This document shows positions 59,969 through 64,000 of a stretch of 64,000 bases of DNA, one piece after another. Under the pieces are notes generated by a model, which ran no database searches, was not told the DNA's origin, and worked only from the letters and a program-made list of their open reading frames with translations. Within the stretch, counting starts at the first letter, position 1. Each line of letters opens with the position of its first letter. The stretch is from Frankia sp. AiPa1. GTDB taxonomy: Bacteria > Actinomycetota > Actinomycetes > Frankiales > Frankiaceae. The DNA lies in assembly GCF_023243075.1 (NCBI RefSeq), contig NZ_JALKFZ020000140.1:1-64000 (forward strand). Direction: 5' to 3'. The translations under genes were made by a program, and so were the position numbers.

Positions 59969-61180
59969 TCAGGCCGGGATCAGGCGGACCGGCATCGAGG
60001 TGATGCCGTTGACGAAGTTGGAGCTGAGCCGGCCGACCGGGCCGGTCAGCTCGACCCCGCGCAGCTTCGTGGCCAGCGTGCGGAACATCATTTCGACCTC
60101 GAGCGCGGCGAGGTGTCGGCCGAGGCAGAAGTGCGGGCCACCGCCGCCGAAGCCGAGATGCGGGTTGGGCGAGCGGCCGATGTCGAAGGCGTACGGGTTC
60201 TCGAACACCGACTCGTCGTAGTTCGCCGACGAGTAGAAGACGATGACCTTGTCGCCTTCCTGAATGGGCTGGCCGCCGAGCTCGACGTCCCGGGTGGCGG
60301 TGCGGCGGAAGCTGTTGACCGGGCTGACCCAGCGGACGATCTCCTCGGCCGCCTGGGGAGCCAGGTCGATGTTGTCGCGCAACCGCTCCCACTGTTCCGG
60401 GTGCTCGATCATGGCCAGCATGCCGCCGCTGATGGCGTTGCGGGTCGTCTCGTTGCCGGCGAACAGCAGCAGCAGGAAGAACAGGTCGAACTCGAGTTCG
60501 GACAGCTCCTGCCCGCTCTCGTCCGGCGAGATCAGCGTGGTGACGATGTCGTCGGCCGGGCAGGCGCGCTTGGCGATGCCGAGATCATTGGCGTAGGCGT
60601 AGACCTCGATGGCGGCCGTGGCGGCGTCCTCGTTCTCCTCGATCCGCAGGGTGGTGGTGGCGGACGCGAGGCGGTTCGACCAGTCGAATATCTTGCGGCG
60701 GTCCTCGACGGGGACGCCCATCAGCTCGGCCAGGACGATCAGCGGGAGCTCCGCGGCGCAGAGGTCGACGAAGTCACCGGACCCCGCCTCCAGCGCCCTG
60801 TCGACGATCAGCTCGCTCGTCCTGCGCAGGTGTTCGCCCATCAGGCGGATCGTCTTCGGGGTGAAACCCCGGCTGACCAGGCCGCGCAGCCGGCTGTGCT
60901 CGGGCGGGTCCATGTTCAGCATCATCATGCGCTGCTGGGCGCACTCCTCCTCGGAGACCTCGCCGAGCATCGTGGTGCGTCGGCTCGAGGAGAAGGTGTC
61001 CGGCGTGCGCGAGACGCGGGAGACGTCGGCGTGCCGGGTGACGGCCCAGAAGCCCTCCGGCAGCTCGGGGTCGGCGTGCCGGTGGACGGGGTCGTTCTCG
61101 CGCAGCCAGCGGAAATCGTCCTGGGGGATGCCGTCCGCGTAGCGGGCGGGGTCGTAGACATCGATCGCCTTCAGGGGCAT
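59969..61180 (-). CDS. Cytochrome P450
   Basis: A 403-residue soluble bacterial P450. The haem-thiolate loop is FGGGGPHFCLGRHLA, the I-helix has LLLFAGNETTRNAISGG with the acid-alcohol-type E-T pair, and ExxR is EEIVR. The closeness of RMMMLNMDPPEHSRLRGLVS and the overall length suggest the CYP125/CYP142-like steroid or lipid branch, but I cannot place it in a subfamily. CGGAGGACCC precedes ATG 61180. It is convergent with the Rieske gene. An AT-rich promoter with a palindromic operator lies upstream. Confidence 0.92.
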   Translation of the reverse strand: MPLKAIDVYDPARYADGIPQDDFRWLRENDPVHRHADPELPEGFWAVTRHADVSRVSRTPDTFSSSRRTTMLGEVSEEECAQQRMMMLNMDPPEHSRLRGLVSRGFTPKTIRLMGEHLRRTSELIVDRALEAGSGDFVDLCAAELPLIVLAELMGVPVEDRRKIFDWSNRLASATTTLRIEENEDAATAAIEVYAYANDLGIAKRACPADDIVTTLISPDESGQELSELEFDLFFLLLLFAGNETTRNAISGGMLAMIEHPEQWERLRDNIDLAPQAAEEIVRWVSPVNSFRRTATRDVELGGQPIQEGDKVIVFYSSANYDESVFENPYAFDIGRSPNPHLGFGGGGPHFCLGRHLAALEVEMMFRTLATKLRGVELTGPVGRLSSNFVNGITSMPVRLIPA

Positions 61181-61529
61181 GGGTCCTCCGAACAGCCCGA
61201 ACGCAGCGCGCGGCGACTTTATAATTCTGACACTAACTGACAAATATGTCAGCCGCTACGAGTGCCTGCCGAGAGGACGCGCCAGCCAGCCAGCGCGGCG
61301 CCCTCGAGCGCCACGTAGTCACGTTCCGCGATGGCAATCTCGGGGTGGCGAGCATTCAAGATCCAAATAGGTCGCTGTGGGGGTATTCGCGTCCGATTTG
61401 CCCCCCGCGGCGACCTACTTGGCGGGATCTTGTCGCCTTGCCCGCTGCGGACTGTAGCGATGGCTGGTAGTGGGGCCTCGCGGTGGGGCCGGCGGTACGG
61501 CGTCGGTGGGGCCGTGGGGCCGTGGGGCC
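61181..61529. other. P450 promoter region and phosphatase 3' flank
   Basis: Bases 61215-61255 hold the P450 promoter and palindrome (listed separately). The remaining part to 61529 holds no gene I can support. It includes low-complexity GGGGCCGTGGGGCC units near 61508 just beyond the end of the phosphatase gene. Confidence 0.55.
61219..61253 (-). promoter_or_regulatory. P450 promoter with 16-bp palindromic operator
   Basis: CTGACA-AATA-TGTCAG at 61238-61253 is a perfect palindrome with 6-bp arms and 4-bp spacer. Read leftward, TTGTCA within it makes a good -35 and TATAAA near 61220 a good -10, 14-16 bp apart. A repressor bound here would cover the -35. A further TGACA half-site lies at 61229-61233. 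Confidence 0.6.
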
Positions 61530-63506
61530 TCAGTCGCGGCGGGGGCGGCGCAGGGTGAAGCGTTCGAACAGGGTGTAGTCGGGGGCGGGGTCGCCGGCCT
61601 GGACGCGGGGGGCATGGTAGTAGCCGACGGTGATGGTGGTCGGGCCGCCGCGACGGGTGCCGGGGTCTAGGTCGAACACGGCGATGCCGTACGGGTGGCC
61701 GGAGGCATCCGGGCGGGCCGACCAGACGGCGTCCTCGACGGCGTCCGCGGGGGACTTGGCGTAGGCGCCGGTCTTCGCGTCCCTGCTGATCGCCGTCCGC
61801 TTCGTGATGACCTTGCCCTGGCGGGTGCCGGTAGAGGTGGCACCGTAGGTGTCGGTGGGGCCGGACGTCCCGCCGCCGCCGAGCACCAGGTAGACGGTGC
61901 CCTTGTCGGTGTCGAACGTGTCGGCGGACGCGTCGGTGACGACCGGCCGCGGCCGCAGCGTGTCGACGGTGGCGCCCCCGGCGCCGACGGCACCACCGGC
62001 GGTACCCGCGGAGCCGCCGCTGGAGCCGGTCGAGCCGGTCGAGCCGCCTGTGGTTGCCGTGGCGCCGGAGGCTTCCCTGCCGGTGTTACGGTCGAAGCCT
62101 CGCAGCGGGAACGTCCGCTCGTAGTCGTGGTCGTGGCCGGTGACCACGAGGTCGACCTGGTAGCGGTCGAACAGCGGCAGCCAGGCCTGGCGGATGCCGA
62201 GGTCCGAGCCGTTGCCGGTGGACGAGCTGGAGACCGGGCACTGGTGCATCTGCACGATGATCCAGTCGATGCTGTGGTCGGCCCGCGCGGCGGCGAGGGT
62301 GTGCTCCAGCCAGCGGGTCTGCCGGTTGCCGCCCGGGGCGAGGGTGCCGTTCGGGCCGGCGGCGAGCGTGCCGGTGTAGAGGCGGTTGTAGCGGCTGGTG
62401 CCGCCGGGGATGGTGGGCGTGCCGTTCGGCGGGACGATGTCGGTGCCGGCGAACGCGCCGCCGTCCTGGTAGATGACGTCGTCGGCGTCCAGGGAGAGGA
62501 ACAGCGCCGAGCCGACGCGGTAGCTGTAGAAGTTCCCGACCAGGCCCGGGATACCGTTGGACGGCAGGCTGAAGCGGGTCAGGTACGCCTCGTAGCCGTG
62601 CGGCCCGTTGCCGAACTCGATCTCGTGGTTACCCAGCGCCGGCATCCATGGCCGGTTCGCCGCGGACCGGGCCACGTTGACACCGAAGTCCCGCCAGACC
62701 GCCGGCTGCTGGGCGAACGTCAGGTTGGCGTAGCACAGGTCCCCGTTGAGCAGGTGGAACAGCGGCGCGAACCGCTCGACGGCGTTCACCGCGTGGTAGG
62801 CGTTCGGCGAGGAGATCGTCCACGACTTGTCGGTGGCGAGGTCGCCGTAGCTGGTGAACCGGAACGGGAACCGCCCCTGGCGCGCGGTGGTGAACGTGCC
62901 GGTACTGGTGCCGGCGGCGGCGCCGGTCAGGCTGGCGCTCGGACCGCCGTCCGCGATGTCAACCTGGTAGGTGTAGGCGGTTCCGGGCTTCAGCCCGCGC
63001 AGATGAGCGTGGTAGACGACGGTCCGCTGGCCGTTCACCCCGTCGACGTAGGTGCGCTCCTCGGCGTCCACGTACCGCCCGAATCCGCCGGTCGCCGTGC
63101 CGAGCCGCACCCGCGGCCGGCGTACCGCCGCCGGCGACACCCAGGAGACGGTCACCGAGGTCGCCGGGTCGTCCCCCCAGGCAAGATGCACCTGCTCCGG
63201 GATGGTGCTGGCGCTCGTGCCGGCGAACGCCGGCCGCCGCCACAACACCGGCCCGCCGTGCCCGCCCGCCAGCGTCGTCCCACCGACCAGCGCGAGCCCC
63301 CCGCCGATCACCCCGGCCCGCAGCAACGTCCGCCGCGACGCCTCGAGCGTCGGGCGCGCGCCGTCGCCAGCCACAGGCCCAGCGGTTGCCGGTGCGCCGG
63401 CCGTGCGGGGACCGCTGGAGGTATCGGCGCCACCGGGTACGGCCGCTGCCGCGGGGCTGGCCGCACGGACGGAGTGAGTCGCGGAGCTGGCGGGGTTCGC
63501 GTCCAT
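61530..63506 (-). CDS. Tat-exported purple acid phosphatase-like metallophosphoesterase
   Basis: A 658-residue secreted enzyme. The N-terminus carries SRRTLLRAGVIGGGLALVGG, a twin-arginine signal. An N-terminal fibronectin-like domain (VHLAWGDDPATSVTVSWVSP) is typical of purple acid phosphatases. The metallophosphoesterase core follows: FTSYGDLA, LNGDLCYANL, PALGNHEIEFG, VQMHQCPV and VVTGHDHDYERTFPL, matching the conserved metal-ligand motifs. A Gly/Ser/Thr-rich insert follows this core. It should hydrolyse phosphate esters outside the cell. The start ATG 63506 has a weak ribosome binding site; an ATG further upstream is possible. Confidence 0.9.
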   Translation of the reverse strand: MDANPASSATHSVRAASPAAAAVPGGADTSSGPRTAGAPATAGPVAGDGARPTLEASRRTLLRAGVIGGGLALVGGTTLAGGHGGPVLWRRPAFAGTSASTIPEQVHLAWGDDPATSVTVSWVSPAAVRRPRVRLGTATGGFGRYVDAEERTYVDGVNGQRTVVYHAHLRGLKPGTAYTYQVDIADGGPSASLTGAAAGTSTGTFTTARQGRFPFRFTSYGDLATDKSWTISSPNAYHAVNAVERFAPLFHLLNGDLCYANLTFAQQPAVWRDFGVNVARSAANRPWMPALGNHEIEFGNGPHGYEAYLTRFSLPSNGIPGLVGNFYSYRVGSALFLSLDADDVIYQDGGAFAGTDIVPPNGTPTIPGGTSRYNRLYTGTLAAGPNGTLAPGGNRQTRWLEHTLAAARADHSIDWIIVQMHQCPVSSSSTGNGSDLGIRQAWLPLFDRYQVDLVVTGHDHDYERTFPLRGFDRNTGREASGATATTGGSTGSTGSSGGSAGTAGGAVGAGGATVDTLRPRPVVTDASADTFDTDKGTVYLVLGGGGTSGPTDTYGATSTGTRQGKVITKRTAISRDAKTGAYAKSPADAVEDAVWSARPDASGHPYGIAVFDLDPGTRRGGPTTITVGYYHAPRVQAGDPAPDYTLFERFTLRRPRRD

Positions 63507-63676
63507 GACCGCTGATGCTGTCGCCCTCGGCGGACAGTCAGTCATCCACCACATGGCGTCAACCCAACCATCCGGTGAACCCGGCACGTCCTGGGCCAGA
63601 CGAGACGCCGGCCCGACGGGCGTGGAAGGCCATGGCGACCGGCGGGGTGATGCCTCGGACGAGCTGTGCCGCGCAC

Positions 63677-63713
63677 TTGACCTGAAGCCGGGTTCAGCCT
63701 GCAGGCTGGGGGC
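63677..63713 (+). promoter_or_regulatory. MerR-type promoter candidate
   Basis: TTGACC (63677-63682) and CAGGCT (63702-63707) are 19 bp apart. Between them lies an inverted repeat CTGAA (63682-63686) and TTCAG (63693-63697). Long spacers with a central palindrome are the mark of MerR-family activated promoters. The start would fall on or near the ATG at 63714, giving a leaderless mRNA. Confidence 0.4.
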
Positions 63714-64000
63714 ATGCGAGCGATCAAGGTCAGTCGGTTTGGTCCATCTGATGTTCTCGAGCTGGTGGAGCTGCCCGCGCCGGTTGCGCGGGCGGGGGAG
63801 CTTGTGATCGGGGTGGAGGCCGTGGGCGTGGGCTGGCTGGACGTCCAGATCCGGGCGGGCAACGGGCCTGAGGTGTTCGGGGTGGAGCCGCCGTACGTGC
63901 CCGGGGGTGCGGTCGCGGGCACGGTCACCGCGGTCGGGGTGGGGGTCGGCGGCGAGTGGCTCGGCGCCCGGGTCGTGGGTCGCCCGGTGGGCGGTGCGTA
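63714..64000 (+). CDS. Quinone oxidoreductase/MDR-family protein, 5' part
   Basis: The first 95 codons of a medium-chain dehydrogenase/reductase of the zeta-crystallin/quinone oxidoreductase type: MRAIKVSRFGPSDVLELVEL at the start, then VGVGWLDVQIRAG and PYVPGGAVAGTVTAVG, all family-typical. The frame is open to the end of the window. There is no Shine-Dalgarno sequence, consistent with a leaderless start from the promoter just upstream. It would reduce quinones or enones with NADPH. Confidence 0.82.
   Translation, partial: MRAIKVSRFGPSDVLELVELPAPVARAGELVIGVEAVGVGWLDVQIRAGNGPEVFGVEPPYVPGGAVAGTVTAVGVGVGGEWLGARVVGRPVGGA

Overview
This is about 64 kb of very GC-rich actinobacterial DNA with frequent GTG starts, strong purine-rich ribosome binding sites and many short in-frame tandem duplications. 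The gene content (STAND/NB-ARC-TPR protein, RamB-type regulator beside isocitrate lyase, paired citrate synthases, LivFGHM-type transport, Rieske oxygenase and cytochrome P450) fits Frankia or a close relative. That assignment is an inference from style and content; no rRNA or tRNA gene was found. The left edge (bases 1-94) looks like a contig end with homopolymer noise.

Left part (1-31.9 kb). It holds the 3' part of a biotin-dependent carboxylase, an APH-like kinase fused to a degenerate TIR domain, a UbiA-like membrane protein convergent with a STAND ATPase, and a K+ channel with RCK domains on both sides of the pore. The glyoxylate-shunt pair ramB/aceA has two near-identical operator-like sites between the genes. 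A short threonyl-tRNA synthetase paralogue is preceded by what looks like a complete ribosome-mediated attenuator: a leaderless 17-codon ORF with three Thr codons, then a 14-bp terminator hairpin. Next come an acyl-CoA dehydrogenase and MaoC hydratase pair, a glutamate-synthase-like FMN enzyme, a divergent pair of citrate synthases (one fused to a DNA-binding domain), an orphan binding lipoprotein, a cold-shock protein and a PhzF isomerase, with a gene-poor stretch at 26.2-27.6 kb.

Centre (29.3-44.8 kb). This is the most interesting region. A minus-strand block runs from 44.8 kb down to 31.9 kb: iron/metallophore-type ABC uptake (binding lipoprotein, FecCD permease, ATPase) with a luciferase-like flavin monooxygenase embedded in it; two paralogous M29-aminopeptidase-like proteins flanking a gene for a 23-residue peptide with a near-perfect Shine-Dalgarno sequence and a downstream hairpin; a haem-oxygenase-like putative diiron oxidase; a GNAT-like protein; an SDR; and aspartate semialdehyde dehydrogenase and aspartate kinase homologues. 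An MFS exporter gene and an M14-like DUF2817 gene lie just left on the plus strand. The same 12-bp palindrome, CCGCATCTGCGG or a close variant, lies upstream of both the exporter and the uptake operon. I read the block as a biosynthesis-plus-transport locus for a peptide-derived or aspartate-derived metallophore or similar compound. It matches no system I recognise. The product, the peptide's role and the metal are all unproven.

Right part (45-64 kb). It contains an aldose epimerase-like protein, a secreted amidohydrolase, a MarR/NAD(P)-binding reductase divergent pair with a triple 16-bp repeat between them, a DapB-like dehydrogenase, and a branched-chain-type ABC importer in which LivH, LivM and LivF are fused in one 1049-residue protein. 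These are followed by its binding lipoprotein, a TetR regulator, a KshA-like Rieske oxygenase, a P450 whose promoter carries a 16-bp palindrome, a Tat-exported purple acid phosphatase-like enzyme, and the start of a quinone oxidoreductase. The importer, Rieske enzyme and P450 together suggest uptake and oxidation of a hydrophobic or steroid-like substrate; this is inferred from gene families only.
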